DNA of 64,000 nt from Weissella cibaria KACC 11862 (GTDB taxonomy: Bacteria > Bacillota > Bacilli > Lactobacillales > Lactobacillaceae), in NCBI RefSeq assembly GCF_000193635.1, contig NZ_AEKT01000009.1:1-64000 (forward strand), in the 5' to 3' direction. Both the position numbers and the translations under genes were made by a program. Below, one piece after another: positions 56,844 to 64,000 of the stretch. Numbering within the stretch: position 1 is the first letter of the stretch; each line of letters begins with the position of its first letter. The notes beneath the pieces were generated by a model. It did not search any database, was not told the origin of the DNA, and was given only the letters and a program-made list of their open reading frames with translations.

Positions 56844-57117
56844 TCCTCTTTTTACCCACTTTCCTCTGTATAACCATACCGTTTGCGTTAAGTCTTCATT
56901 AAATAATGAAGTAACCATACCTAACATTAACAAAGAGCATGATAACACTATACTTTCGTCAGCGGAGCAATTTACTATTAAGCGGGAATTTTCAGTCCCG
57001 CAGTGTATATTTTGGTGAACTATTCTCGACAACAGTGTCTCAAAACCGGGAAATTTTAAGGTTCATTTATCCTTTCCAATGGAAATACGTATATACCATT
57101 AACCAATTTATTCTAAA
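56844..57117. other. Long leader region of surface protein 3
   Basis: With the galU terminator beyond it, this makes a stretch of about 328 bases without a gene. It holds a perfect 7-base-pair hairpin CTTCATT/AATGAAG (56894-56911) and a 6-base-pair hairpin GCGGGA/TCCCGC (56982-57001). Two purine-rich sites (AGAGGAAAG and AAAGAGGA) precede the chosen ATG. A promoter is expected but none matches consensus well. Confidence 0.5.
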
Positions 57118-57155
57118 AAAACAGGACCTTCTCAAAAAGGAGAAAGTCCTGTTTT
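57118..57155 (-). terminator. Terminator after galU
   Basis: AAAACAGGAC...TTCTCC pairs with GAGAA...GTCCTGTTTT, with a long T-run on the minus strand. Confidence 0.93.
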
Positions 57156-57171
57156 TAATCGTTATTTTGGC

Positions 57172-58047
57172 TTAGTCCAACGTTGCGGCCAAGTCCTTGA
57201 TGTATTGCTTCAAAGCTTCACCCGTTTGTGGGTGGTTCAAACCATATTCGATGTTAGTCGTCAAGAAACCAATCTTTGAACCAATGTCAAAACGCTTACC
57301 CTTGAATTCGTGGGCGTATACGTGTTGACGCTTGTTCAATGAATCGATGGCGTCCGTCAATTGGATTTCGTTACCCTTACCAGGCTTCGTGTTCTCCAAT
57401 TCTTCGAAGATCTCAGGCGTCAACAAGTAACGTCCGATGATTGCCAAGTCTGAAGGTGCATCTTCTGGCTTTGGCTTCTCAACGAATGAGTTAACTTGGT
57501 GCAAACCGTCTTCAACTTCCTTTTCAGGTGCAATTACACCGTATTCAGAAACTTGCTCGTGAGGCACCTTCATAACAGCCAACGTTGACTCTCCCGTTGT
57601 GTTGTAACGGTCGATCAATTGCTTCGTCAATGGCGTCTCATCTGCCATCAAGTCATCACCCAACATAACCACGAATGGCTCGTCGCCGATAAATGACTTG
57701 GCCGTCAAAACAGCATCTCCCAAACCACGTGGGTGTGATTGACGGATGAAGTACAAGTTGATGTCAGTCGTCTCTTCAACCAACTTCAACAATTCATCCT
57801 TACCCTTTTCCTTCAAGTTGTTTTCCAACTCAGGGTTTGAATCGAAGTGATCTTCGATTGAACGCTTTGACTTTCCATCGACGATAACAATATCTTCGAT
57901 ACCTGAAGCCAAAGCTTCTTCGATGATAAATTGAATCGTTGGCTTATCAACAATTGGCAACATTTCCTTGGCCAAGGCCTTAGTTGCTGGCAAAAAACGA
58001 GTTCCCAAACCTGCTGCTGGGATAATAGCCTTACGTACTGGCTTCAT
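57172..58047 (-). CDS. galU: UTP-glucose-1-phosphate uridylyltransferase
   Basis: 291 residues. Makes UDP-glucose, the donor for the glycolipid glucosyltransferase at 4902-6149. The nucleotidyltransferase start [28 protein letters not shown] metal site and [14 protein letters not shown] are diagnostic. It follows gpsA by 6 bases and ends the operon at a strong terminator. Confidence 0.97.
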   Translation of the reverse strand: MKPVRKAIIPAAGLGTRFLPATKALAKEMLPIVDKPTIQFIIEEALASGIEDIVIVDGKSKRSIEDHFDSNPELENNLKEKGKDELLKLVEETTDINLYFIRQSHPRGLGDAVLTAKSFIGDEPFVVMLGDDLMADETPLTKQLIDRYNTTGESTLAVMKVPHEQVSEYGVIAPEKEVEDGLHQVNSFVEKPKPEDAPSDLAIIGRYLLTPEIFEELENTKPGKGNEIQLTDAIDSLNKRQHVYAHEFKGKRFDIGSKIGFLTTNIEYGLNHPQTGEALKQYIKDLAATLD

Positions 58048-58053
58048 ATGAAT

Positions 58054-59073
58054 TTACTTCCCTTCTTGTGAAACTGGACGACCCATCAACTCATTGATGG
58101 CTTCCTTGATATCTTGACCTTCGTACAAGACGCGATAAATTGTAGATGTAATTGGCATTTCAACGTGCTTCTTCAAGGCTAGCTCGTGCGCAACCTTAGT
58201 CGTTGAAATACCTTCGATGACCATCCCCATGTTTTCGACGATGTCATCAAGCTTCTTACCTTCACCCAATTGCACCCCTGCACGATAATTACGTGAGTGC
58301 ACTGATGTGGCAGTAACAAACAAATCACCAACGCCTGACAAGCCCATGAATGTAATTGGGTTCGCACCGAATGCTTGACCCAATCGGCTAATTTCAGCCA
58401 ATCCACGAGTGAACAATCCTGCCTTGGCGTTTGCATCAAATCCCAGGCTCTCAAGGGCCCCTGCACCAATAGCAATCACGTTCTTGAGAGCCGCCCCAAA
58501 CTCGGCTCCAATCAAATCAGTGTTCGTGTATACACGGAAGACATTATTAGTAAAAGCTGCTTGCACACGTTCGGCAGTTGCCAAATCTTCGCTAACAGCT
58601 GATACCAAAGTTGGGTCATGCTTGATAACCCCTTCAGCGTGTGATGGACCAGAAATAATTCCAAGTCCCAAACGTTGCGTCGCTGGTACCTCTTCAGCAA
58701 GCATCTCTGATGCGCGCTTATAAGTACCAGGCTCCAATCCCTTTGTTGCGGCAATCAACACAATTTGTTGATCCAACTCTGCCAAGACTTCAGACAAGTG
58801 CTTTGATACCTCACGTGTGGCCTTCGTTGGCACGACGCTCAACACGATGGTTGCATCACGCACAGCCTCAGTCATATCTGCAGTGGCAACGACACCCTCG
58901 TCGAGTGGGTTATCACCAAGATACTTGCTGTTGCGGTGTTGCTCATTAATCTCAACTACTTGTTCAGGCTTGTACGTCCAAAGACGCACGTCATGCCCGT
59001 TCTCGGCAGCAACATTTGCGAGGGCCGTTCCCCATGAACCGGCGCCAAGCACTGCAATCACTTCATTGCTCAC
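58054..59073 (-). CDS. gpsA: Glycerol-3-phosphate dehydrogenase [NAD(P)+]
   Basis: 339 residues using a GTG start at 59073 with AAGGAGGA before it; an in-frame ATG at 59178 would add a tail not seen in the family. NAD site VLGAGSWGTALA at the N-terminus, catalytic lysine in EFGAALKNVIAIGAG, and the SRNYRAGVQLGEG substrate region. Makes glycerol-3-phosphate from DHAP for phospholipid and LTA. Confidence 0.96.
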   Translation of the reverse strand: MSNEVIAVLGAGSWGTALANVAAENGHDVRLWTYKPEQVVEINEQHRNSKYLGDNPLDEGVVATADMTEAVRDATIVLSVVPTKATREVSKHLSEVLAELDQQIVLIAATKGLEPGTYKRASEMLAEEVPATQRLGLGIISGPSHAEGVIKHDPTLVSAVSEDLATAERVQAAFTNNVFRVYTNTDLIGAEFGAALKNVIAIGAGALESLGFDANAKAGLFTRGLAEISRLGQAFGANPITFMGLSGVGDLFVTATSVHSRNYRAGVQLGEGKKLDDIVENMGMVIEGISTTKVAHELALKKHVEMPITSTIYRVLYEGQDIKEAINELMGRPVSQEGK

Positions 59074-59165
59074 AATGTTCCTCCTTGTTGTTAGTGCTGG
59101 TCTGACGCCAAAACTAACACAATAATAATACCATAAACCATTAATTTGAAAATGCTTTAAAGTGA

Positions 59166-59189
59166 AAAACCCCGTCACAACGGGGTTTT
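59166..59189 (-). terminator. Terminator between hprK and gpsA
   Basis: AAAACCCCGT pairs with ACGGGGTTTT around CACA-type loop, with a T-run on the minus strand, directly after the hprK stop. Confidence 0.88.
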
Positions 59190-59203
59190 CTTAATAATTT
59201 CGC

Positions 59204-60136
59204 TTAATTTTCCGAATTTTCGGCAATTAGACGATTTAAATTATCATTAAATGTTTCCGTTGCATCAAAGCCCATCTTCTTAGCACGGAAATTCTTAGCT
59301 GCCGTTTCAATCAAAACAGCCAAGTTACGACCGGTTTGAACTGGCAACACAAAGCGTGGCAAATCGACACCTTGGATGCGAATGTTCTCTTCACCATTTC
59401 CAAGACGGTCAACCTTTTGATCATCTGTCCACTTAGCCAAGTGCAAGTTAAAGGCAATCGTTGCGTGTGAACGCACCGCACCAGCACCAAACAAGTTCAT
59501 GACATCAATAATCCCAACACCACGCAATTCCATCAAATTACGCAAAATAGCAGGTGGCTCACCAACAAGGCGTTCCTCATCTTGCGCGTACACGTCAACA
59601 CGATCATCCGCAATTAAACGGTGACCACGTTGCACCAATTCTAGCGCGGTTTCAGACTTACCAACCCCTGAATCACCGGTGATCAGCACACCAAGTCCAA
59701 AGATATCAACCAGAACCCCGTGAACTGATTGGCGTTCAGCCAAACCACCACTTAAGAAGTAAGTCATATTCGACAAAATTCGTGATGATGTCAAATCAGT
59801 TGCCAATACCGGAATCTTCGCCTCAATTGCCGCTTGCATAAACTCTTCGGGCAATTGGCGTCCGGTTGAAACGACAAAAGCTGGTGTATTGGGTTGCATC
59901 ATCTTGCGTGCAACCATCAATAACTCATCGTGGTTCATACGGTGGGCAAATGACGTTTCCGTAATTCCCATCAATTGCACGCGTTCTGGTGCATAGTAAT
60001 TGAAGTACCCGGTCATTTCCAAACCAGGCCTTGAAATATCTGCCGTTGTAATTTCGCGATCCAGATACTCCTCACCAGCCACCAAGTTTACGTGCGTGTT
60101 GGCCAGCAAATCTTTAACTGTAATCTTCTTTGCCAT
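59204..60136 (-). CDS. hprK: HPr kinase/phosphorylase
   Basis: 310 residues. Phosphorylates and dephosphorylates Ser46 of HPr. Walker A GDSGVGKSE near residue 155 is followed by RGHRLIADDRVDVY with the catalytic histidine and aspartate, and LRGVGIIDVMNLFG is the HprK signature. Follows the YvlD-like gene by 14 bases. Its targets ptsH (45393-45659) and two cre-like sites are in the same window. Confidence 0.98.
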   Translation of the reverse strand: MAKKITVKDLLANTHVNLVAGEEYLDREITTADISRPGLEMTGYFNYYAPERVQLMGITETSFAHRMNHDELLMVARKMMQPNTPAFVVSTGRQLPEEFMQAAIEAKIPVLATDLTSSRILSNMTYFLSGGLAERQSVHGVLVDIFGLGVLITGDSGVGKSETALELVQRGHRLIADDRVDVYAQDEERLVGEPPAILRNLMELRGVGIIDVMNLFGAGAVRSHATIAFNLHLAKWTDDQKVDRLGNGEENIRIQGVDLPRFVLPVQTGRNLAVLIETAAKNFRAKKMGFDATETFNDNLNRLIAENSEN

Positions 60137-60150
60137 ATCCGTTGTCTTCC

Positions 60151-60537
60151 TTATTTTTCAGCGTCGTCTTTACGACTAAAGTAACTTGAGATAATCAAAT
60201 TAACAATCGACATCACCACTGCGATGAAAACCGCCCAGCCAAAACTAGCAAAGCGGAACCCATCCCCAATAATCTGCGAAGCGAGCCAAAGTACTACCCC
60301 ATTCACGATCAACCCAAACAAGCCAAAAGTTAAAATAGTAAATGGCAGCGCCAATATTTGGAGCACAGGCTTCACCAAAGCATTTAACACACCTAAGATT
60401 AATGCTGCTAAGATGGCTGTCACAAAGTTACTAATGTAAAGACCTTGGTGGAACAATCCCGCCAAAGCAAGCAACATCACTGTATTGATTAGCAATCGTT
60501 GCCAAAACGAGAAACGACGAAAAGTAACTGTTTTCAT
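60151..60537 (-). CDS. YvlD-like (phage holin family 4) membrane protein
   Basis: 128 residues with four hydrophobic helices (for example FVTAILAALILGVLNALVKP and LPFTILTFGLFGLIVNGVVL) and a charged end (SRKDDAEK). The family is chromosomal in Firmicutes and usually sits beside hprK; it is not evidence of a prophage. The ATG at 60537 follows GGGGG; the in-frame start at 60624 is too early. Function unknown. Confidence 0.85.
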   Translation of the reverse strand: MKTVTFRRFSFWQRLLINTVMLLALAGLFHQGLYISNFVTAILAALILGVLNALVKPVLQILALPFTILTFGLFGLIVNGVVLWLASQIIGDGFRFASFGWAVFIAVVMSIVNLIISSYFSRKDDAEK

Positions 60538-60605
60538 ATTCATCCCCCAGGTTTTAATACTTTCATTATAGCAAACCATATCGCAACATGTTATGAAGAA
60601 ACAAT

Positions 60606-60640
60606 AAAACGCCATTTGCATCACACAAATGGCGTTTTTT
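60606..60640 (-). terminator. Terminator after the RelB-like gene
   Basis: AAACGCCATTTG pairs with CAAATGGCGTTT, with a T-rich end on the minus strand. Confidence 0.92.
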
Positions 60641-60644
60641 CAAA

Positions 60645-60815
60645 CTACTGTTGTTTTGGTGTAAACAGATTATCAAATGGTGATTGTCCGTTATTAGCCA
60701 CCTGTGTCAAAAACATTTTTACCGCTTGTTGCGTTGTTAAACCATTGCGACGAAATACCTCATCGGCTGCATTACGAATTTCTTCTTCAATACGAATTTG
60801 AATTAGCTTCTCCAT
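60645..60815 (-). CDS. RelB/DinJ-family antitoxin-like protein, no partner toxin visible
   Basis: 56 residues from the ATG at 60815 (GGGGGAT before it; another ATG two codons earlier). IQIRIEEEIRNAADEVFRRN then GLTTQQAVKMFLTQVANNG is the ribbon-helix-helix pattern of RelB/DinJ antitoxins. A RelE/YafQ toxin gene would be expected downstream, but the stop is followed at once by a terminator and then the YvlD-like gene. Either a solitary regulator or a remnant of a toxin-antitoxin pair. Confidence 0.8.
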   Translation of the reverse strand: MEKLIQIRIEEEIRNAADEVFRRNGLTTQQAVKMFLTQVANNGQSPFDNLFTPKQQ

Positions 60816-60834
60816 GGTCATATCCCCCAATCGC

Positions 60835-60857
60835 ATGTAACTTACATACATATTATA
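60835..60857 (-). promoter_or_regulatory. Promoter -10 and palindromic operator of the RelB-like gene
   Basis: TATAAT on the minus strand (60852-60857) is followed by the palindrome ATGTAA-G-TTACAT (60835-60847) just before the ribosome site. A ribbon-helix-helix repressor binding here would block its own transcription, as known for RelB-type proteins. Confidence 0.6.
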
Positions 60858-60913
60858 GCGCATAAAACTACATATGACCTTAAATTGGCTATTTTCAGGA
60901 CACAATTGGATGC

Positions 60914-61146
60914 AAAAAACGCCGGTCCGAAGACCGACGTTTTCCGCTTGGCAATGCTAGAATTGACATGCTCTAGCTCATGTGGTGGTTGCCCACCAGT
61001 CAACGTACACCAACGGTCGAAACCGAAGTTAGTCATGTGCAGAGAAGCGAGTTCCACAACTCCCTATCTCATCCTCCAGCAATGCGGCTGTTATATGAGG
61101 ACCGTTTACAAAGATCAGAACATGATCTTCTCGACTCATCGCATAA
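60914..61146 (-). ncRNA. Candidate structured non-coding RNA, about 230 nt
   Basis: A near-consensus promoter at 61152-61180 starts a minus-strand transcript that ends at a terminator (AAACG-CGGTC/GACCG-CGTTT plus T-run) at 60915-60943. No credible ORF lies within. It can form several local hairpins: AAGATCA/TGATCTT, CAGC/GCTG inside CTCAT/ATGAG, GAGTT/AACTC, TGGTGG-GCAA-CCACCA with a GNRA loop, and GCTAGA/TCTAGC. It does not match my memory of 6S, SRP, tmRNA, RNase P or T-box. It lies divergent to a usp gene; the Lacto-usp RNA motif of lactic acid bacteria should be compared. Confidence 0.6.
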
Positions 61147-61151
61147 CAATT

Positions 61152-61180
61152 AGTATACACACTCTGCTAACCATGTGCAA
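61152..61180 (-). promoter_or_regulatory. Promoter of the candidate ncRNA
   Basis: TTGCAC (61175-61180), 17-base spacer, TATACT (61152-61157) on the minus strand. Confidence 0.75.
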
Positions 61181-61286
61181 GTAAAAGAAATTCGGACACG
61201 CAATGACAAACTTTCACAACATTTTAGGCTATAATGCAAATGAAATCACAAAAACCAATCACTGTTTAATCTCATAAATATCTCAC

Positions 61287-61300
61287 GGTAAACGCTTACA
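61287..61300 (+). promoter_or_regulatory. CcpA cre site over the usp -35 box
   Basis: GGTAAACGCTTACA matches TGWNANCGNTNWCA at every position but the first, and overlaps the -35 box of the usp promoter by 5 bases. Predicts CcpA repression of usp on good sugars. Confidence 0.7.
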
Positions 61301-61324
61301 TTATTGTATCATTAGGTATATAAT
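61296..61324 (+). promoter_or_regulatory. Promoter of usp
   Basis: TTACAT (61296-61301), 17 bases, TATAAT (61319-61324). Confidence 0.75.
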
Positions 61325-61389
61325 AAAATACATCAAAGGAACACATACATATGTGCTTCCTAAGGATTACAAAAGGATGGTACAGAACC

Positions 61390-61839
61390 ATGGCAGAAGA
61401 TAAGATTGCATACAAGAACATTTTGGCGCCCGTTGACGGTTCAAAGATTTCAACGGTGTTAGTTGAGAAGGCAGCTGCGGTTGCCGTTCGTAACAACACG
61501 ACGTTGGATTTGTTGTACGTCATCGATACAAACTCATTGTCAGGCTTGGCCGGCATGTCAATTTCTGGTGATGTGGTTTACCAATTGGTACAAGACGCCG
61601 AAGAAAAGTTGGCTAAGTACCAAGAACTTGCTCACAACGAAGGCGCTAAGGATGTTAACATCCACGTCCGTTTTGGTTCACCAAAGACGGTTATCGCCCG
61701 CGACTTCCCTGCTGACCACGGTAACGAATTGATCATGCTTGGTAAGTCAGGCTTGAACACGTTGGAGCGTTTGTTGGTTGGTTCAGTTGCCTCATTCGTT
61801 GTTCAAAACGCCAAGTCAGACGTTTTGATTGTTCAATAG
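61390..61839 (+). CDS. Universal stress protein, UspA family
   Basis: 149 residues. NILAPVDGSK starts the Rossmann-like fold, and the C-terminal LGKSGLNTLERLLVGSVASF carries the ATP-binding G-x2-G-x9-G-[S/T] type motif. Start chosen at the ATG at 61390, where homology begins; the longer in-frame start at 61351 is unlikely, although the ribosome site (AAAAGG) is rather far. Codon use is strongly biased, suggesting high expression. cre site at the promoter. Confidence 0.92.
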   Translation: MAEDKIAYKNILAPVDGSKISTVLVEKAAAVAVRNNTTLDLLYVIDTNSLSGLAGMSISGDVVYQLVQDAEEKLAKYQELAHNEGAKDVNIHVRFGSPKTVIARDFPADHGNELIMLGKSGLNTLERLLVGSVASFVVQNAKSDVLIVQ

Positions 61840-61849
61840 TTAAAAGAAC

Positions 61850-61896
61850 AAGAAAGACGTCGACCAAACTCGCAGGTTGATGTCTTTCTTTTTTTG
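61850..61896 (+). terminator. Terminator after usp
   Basis: AAGAAAGAC...ACC pairs with GGT...GTCTTTCTT, followed by a T-run. Confidence 0.9.
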
Positions 61897-62019
61897 GACA
61901 CATAACCATCTAGCCCTTTTCTATAACTAGTGGTATGATAATATCCATCAACGTTTTATTAAAATGTTATTAGAGTAATTTTTAATTTCTCATTATTCGA
62001 TAAAGTCGAGGATCCATCT

Positions 62020-62379
62020 ATGAAGATTATCGGTAACACGTTGGAGACGATTCACAAGTTTCGTCACGAGAATGTTAGTCAGCGTCTAGTGTCAGATCCA
62101 TTTTTGGCAACTAAAGCTGCATTGGGTGCAAATCGTAATATTAAATTGCAACTCTTGTACTTAGACACAAACGACACCTTCTACTTGGTAGAAAACACCT
62201 CATCAATTGCACGTTCATTGCAATATAATGATGGTGCCGTGATTGTAAGTGAATGGTCAACGGTTGATTTTATCGCTTTGATGCAAAGCTATGATAAGCC
62301 CGGCTTTGATAACTATTTCCAACTTTTGGTCAACAACACCGCTGCTGCGCGTGATGCCCAAACGGAAAGTGCTGGTTAA
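62020..62379 (+). CDS. Hypothetical protein
   Basis: 119 residues, not recognised. Mixed alpha/beta with strands IKLQLLYLDT, TFYLVENTS and GAVIVSEWS; no signal peptide or membrane helix. Independent of usp, with a 180-base gap holding the usp terminator. GTCGAGGATC before the ATG gives only a modest ribosome site. Confidence 0.65.
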   Translation: MKIIGNTLETIHKFRHENVSQRLVSDPFLATKAALGANRNIKLQLLYLDTNDTFYLVENTSSIARSLQYNDGAVIVSEWSTVDFIALMQSYDKPGFDNYFQLLVNNTAAARDAQTESAG

Positions 62380-62382
62380 CGT

Positions 62383-62420
62383 AAAAATGCCATGTCTCAA
62401 CTTCGAGGCATGGCATTTTT
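62383..62420. terminator. Bidirectional terminator
   Basis: AAAAATGCCATG and CATGGCATTTTT pair around an inner CTC/GAG stem, between convergent genes. Confidence 0.93.
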
Positions 62421-62430
62421 TATGAATGCT

Positions 62431-63159
62431 TTACTTTGCTTCCTTCACAACATCGATTGATGTGACCTTAACTGGATCAACTGGCTTTGACTTTTCGCCT
62501 GACCCATTATCCTTTACCTTCTGGTCAGCAATCTCATCAACAACCTTCATCCCAGAAATAACTTGGCCAAAGACCGTGTAAGATCCGTCCAATGATGGAT
62601 TTCCACCCTTCTTGTAGGCTTGGAAGATCTTTTCTGGATAATCAGATTGGCTAATCTTGCTTGTTTGATCATCGCTGTTTTGGTTAATGAAGAATTGTGA
62701 ACCGTTGGTATCAGCACCAGCGTTGGCCATTGATAGGGCCCCACGAATGTTGAATAGTGACTTACTGATTTCGTTCTTGAAACCATTCCCACTATCAATC
62801 TTCTTATTCTTGCCCTTCCAAATTGACGCACCACCTTGGCCAGTTCCCTTGGGGTCACCACCCTGAATCATAAAGTCCTTTACAACACGGTGGAACGTTG
62901 TGTTGTTATAGTAACCTTTTTTAGCGTGCGTAATGAAATTCTTAACTGCCAAAGGTGCATACTTGTTGAACAACTTAATCTTGATGTTCCCCTTTGACGT
63001 ATGCATCACCACTTCACTCTCGTTCTTGGCGACCTTTGTAGAAAGTTGTGGTGTTGGTACATTTGGTTGTTGTGCTGACTTCATGGCAAAGCCAACACCC
63101 CCAGCAACCAAAATGACAGCCACAACGGCAATAATAATTTCTGGTTTAATCTTTTTCAT
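62431..63159 (-). CDS. Membrane-anchored cyclophilin-type peptidyl-prolyl isomerase
   Basis: 242 residues. N-terminal membrane anchor (IIIAVVAVILVAGGVGFAM, no lipobox cysteine), a short linker, then a cyclophilin domain from about residue 48 with FHRVVKDFMIQGGDP, GALSMANAGADTNGSQFFI and YTVFGQVISGM, the active-site arginine and glutamine segments. Expected to assist folding of secreted proteins outside the membrane. Confidence 0.93.
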   Translation of the reverse strand: MKKIKPEIIIAVVAVILVAGGVGFAMKSAQQPNVPTPQLSTKVAKNESEVVMHTSKGNIKIKLFNKYAPLAVKNFITHAKKGYYNNTTFHRVVKDFMIQGGDPKGTGQGGASIWKGKNKKIDSGNGFKNEISKSLFNIRGALSMANAGADTNGSQFFINQNSDDQTSKISQSDYPEKIFQAYKKGGNPSLDGSYTVFGQVISGMKVVDEIADQKVKDNGSGEKSKPVDPVKVTSIDVVKEAK

Positions 63160-63556
63160 GGATTAAAACTCCCACCTGTCGTTATTCTGCTAAGACGCAG
63201 TACAACTAATTATACGTTGCTTAGCTTTAGAAAAACATCAAATTTCAGTAATCCATAAATAATTGTAAAGCTACTCGATAATTTTTTTGTCATCAAGTCG
63301 TTGCTTCAATATGTATCCGGGCAGGGAAGAACCCGGGTTTTAGAAACAAGAAAATTCGAGAGAGAACTTGCATCTAAGAGTAGGAAAATTTAGCTTAAAA
63401 CGTGAGTAGCCGCATAATTAACCTATCAGGAGCGATGAAAAAATCCCTCCTGATAAGTTAGTTTACCTCTAATAAATCATCCACCATAAAATTTCCCGTA
63501 CTATTATGTCACGTTCACTAATCAGAAATACCCCAAACTAATTCCCGGACACAACA
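63160..63556. other. AT-rich intergenic region with two hairpins
   Basis: About 435 bases without a convincing gene (counting the terminator beyond). It holds CCGGG/CCCGG near 63316-63336 and a 9-base-pair inverted repeat TATCAGGAG/CTCCTGATA (63424-63455). The loop of the second carries AGGAG-CG-ATG followed by 7 codons and a stop. CATAAT at 63413-63418 could be a plus-strand -10 box. Nothing else is recognised. Confidence 0.5.
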
Positions 63557-63557
63557 A

Positions 63558-63590
63558 AAACGCTACTGAATCTTACATCCAGTAGCGTTT
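63558..63590 (-). terminator. Terminator after the PotD-like gene
   Basis: AAACGCTACTG pairs with CAGTAGCGTTT, then TTTTGTTG on the minus strand. Confidence 0.92.
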
Positions 63591-63594
63591 AGAT

Positions 63595-64000
63595 TTAACG
63601 ATTCGTCATCTTGAATTCCAAGAAGTAATCGTTGTATTGGCCGACCCAGTATGGGCCAAGATCTTGATACACTTCCAAGTGTGACAAGGTCTTTTCGGCT
63701 GGGTACCATTGCTTATCGTCACGAATCGACTTTGGCAACAGCGCCTTACCGGCCTTATTTGGTGTGGCATAACCAACGTACTCAGCATTCTTTGCTGCGT
63801 TTTCTGGTTGGCTCATGAAGTTCAAGAAAGCATAAGCGGCTGGCTTATTTTTAACCGTCTTGGGCATCACAATGTTATCGAACCAGAGGTTACCACCATC
63901 TGATGGCACCACGTAATGCAAGTGGCTATTTTCAGCAATCATTTCCGCTGCATCCCCTGAGTAATCCACCGCCAAGGCAGCTTCATCTTGGGCCATGTAC
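63595..64000 (-). CDS. Spermidine/putrescine-type ABC binding protein (PotD-like), C-terminal part
   Basis: The C-terminal 135 or so residues; the start is off the right edge. VVPSDGGNLWFDNIVMPK and AYAFLNFMSQPENAAKNAEYVGYATPN are typical of PotD-type periplasmic-binding family 1 proteins. The rest of the potABCD operon would lie to the right of the window. Confidence 0.88.
   Translation of the reverse strand, partial: YMAQDEAALAVDYSGDAAEMIAENSHLHYVVPSDGGNLWFDNIVMPKTVKNKPAAYAFLNFMSQPENAAKNAEYVGYATPNKAGKALLPKSIRDDKQWYPAEKTLSHLEVYQDLGPYWVGQYNDYFLEFKMTNR

Noticed and set aside
56844-57032. Longer start for surface protein 3 at 57032
   Set aside because: It would place 63 residues, several of them hydrophobic or cysteine, before the KxYKxGKxW signal, which is always close to the N-terminus.
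60151-60537. Phage holin, suggesting a prophage
   Set aside because: The YvlD-like family is a normal chromosomal neighbour of hprK; no other phage genes are present.
60914-61146. 6S, SRP, tmRNA, RNase P or T-box identity for the RNA
   Set aside because: The long central-bubble hairpin of 6S, the SRP loop, the tmRNA tag region, the RNase P core and the T-box sequence were looked for and not found by eye; left unassigned.
60842-61184. ORFs on both strands over the candidate ncRNA (71 and 99 codons)
   Set aside because: No ribosome sites, no recognisable protein features, and the stretch is full of inverted repeats with its own promoter and terminator.

Overview
The window looks like a chromosomal segment of a lactic acid bacterium (Lactobacillales), most likely Weissella or a close relative in the Leuconostocaceae. 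The gene content is typical of Firmicutes: a PyrR-attenuated pyr operon, cdaA-cdaR-glmM, HPr/Enzyme I/HPr kinase, CcpA-type cre sites, lipoteichoic acid synthesis, and surface proteins with the KxYKxGKxW signal peptide known from Lactobacillales. The genus is an inference, not proven by a marker gene. Most genes lie on the minus strand. There is no rRNA, tRNA, transposase, prophage or CRISPR array.

Layout from left to right. 1-230: promoter and palindromic operators of a gene lying off the left edge. 275-6149: an envelope locus with two glycolipid glycosyltransferases, a flippase-like membrane protein, a YkuJ-like protein and lipoteichoic acid synthase. 6310-15305: pyrBC-carAB-pyrDFE behind a PyrR RNA attenuator. 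15432-18028: a small unknown gene, a double Rgg-like regulator and a divergent 34-codon gene. 18035-26063: glmM, cdaR, cdaA, Na+/H+ antiporter, murB, exonuclease, acetyltransferase, tsaE. 26191-29401: pta, ung, a YxjI-like gene, then a guanidine-I riboswitch driving a two-subunit SMR exporter. 29443-40315: amino-acid ABC transporter, two 14-TM MFS exporters, an esterase, smpB-rnr-secG, an amidase. 40457-47150: enolase, a divergent triosephosphate isomerase, ptsHI, fabH and several small unknown genes. 47272-60640: trxB, an array of three large surface proteins, galU, gpsA, hprK, a YvlD-like protein and a RelB-like antitoxin. 60914-63594: a candidate structured RNA, a CcpA-controlled usp gene, a hypothetical gene and a membrane-anchored cyclophilin. 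The right edge cuts a PotD-like binding protein.

Most of the window is housekeeping: pyrimidine supply, cell wall precursors (glmM, murB), c-di-AMP signalling, LTA, and the HPr/HprK arm of carbon catabolite control. Two cre-like sites overlap the -35 boxes of ptsH and usp.

The most unusual part is the 48.3-57.0 kb surface-protein array. All three proteins have a secretion signal and a low-complexity or repeat stalk, but no LPXTG motif. They share a C-terminal module: an L-[R/N]-D-[T/S]-Q motif, a 5-6 residue polar spacer, a transmembrane helix, a basic stop, and an acidic cytoplasmic tail of about 35 residues ending in a lysine-rich K-x-K-[D/N]-x-[W/I]-K motif. This is a candidate for an undescribed anchoring or sorting signal. 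Other points of interest are the structured RNA at 60914-61146, the double-HTH regulator with its divergent microgene, and the substituted phosphate site of the triosephosphate isomerase.
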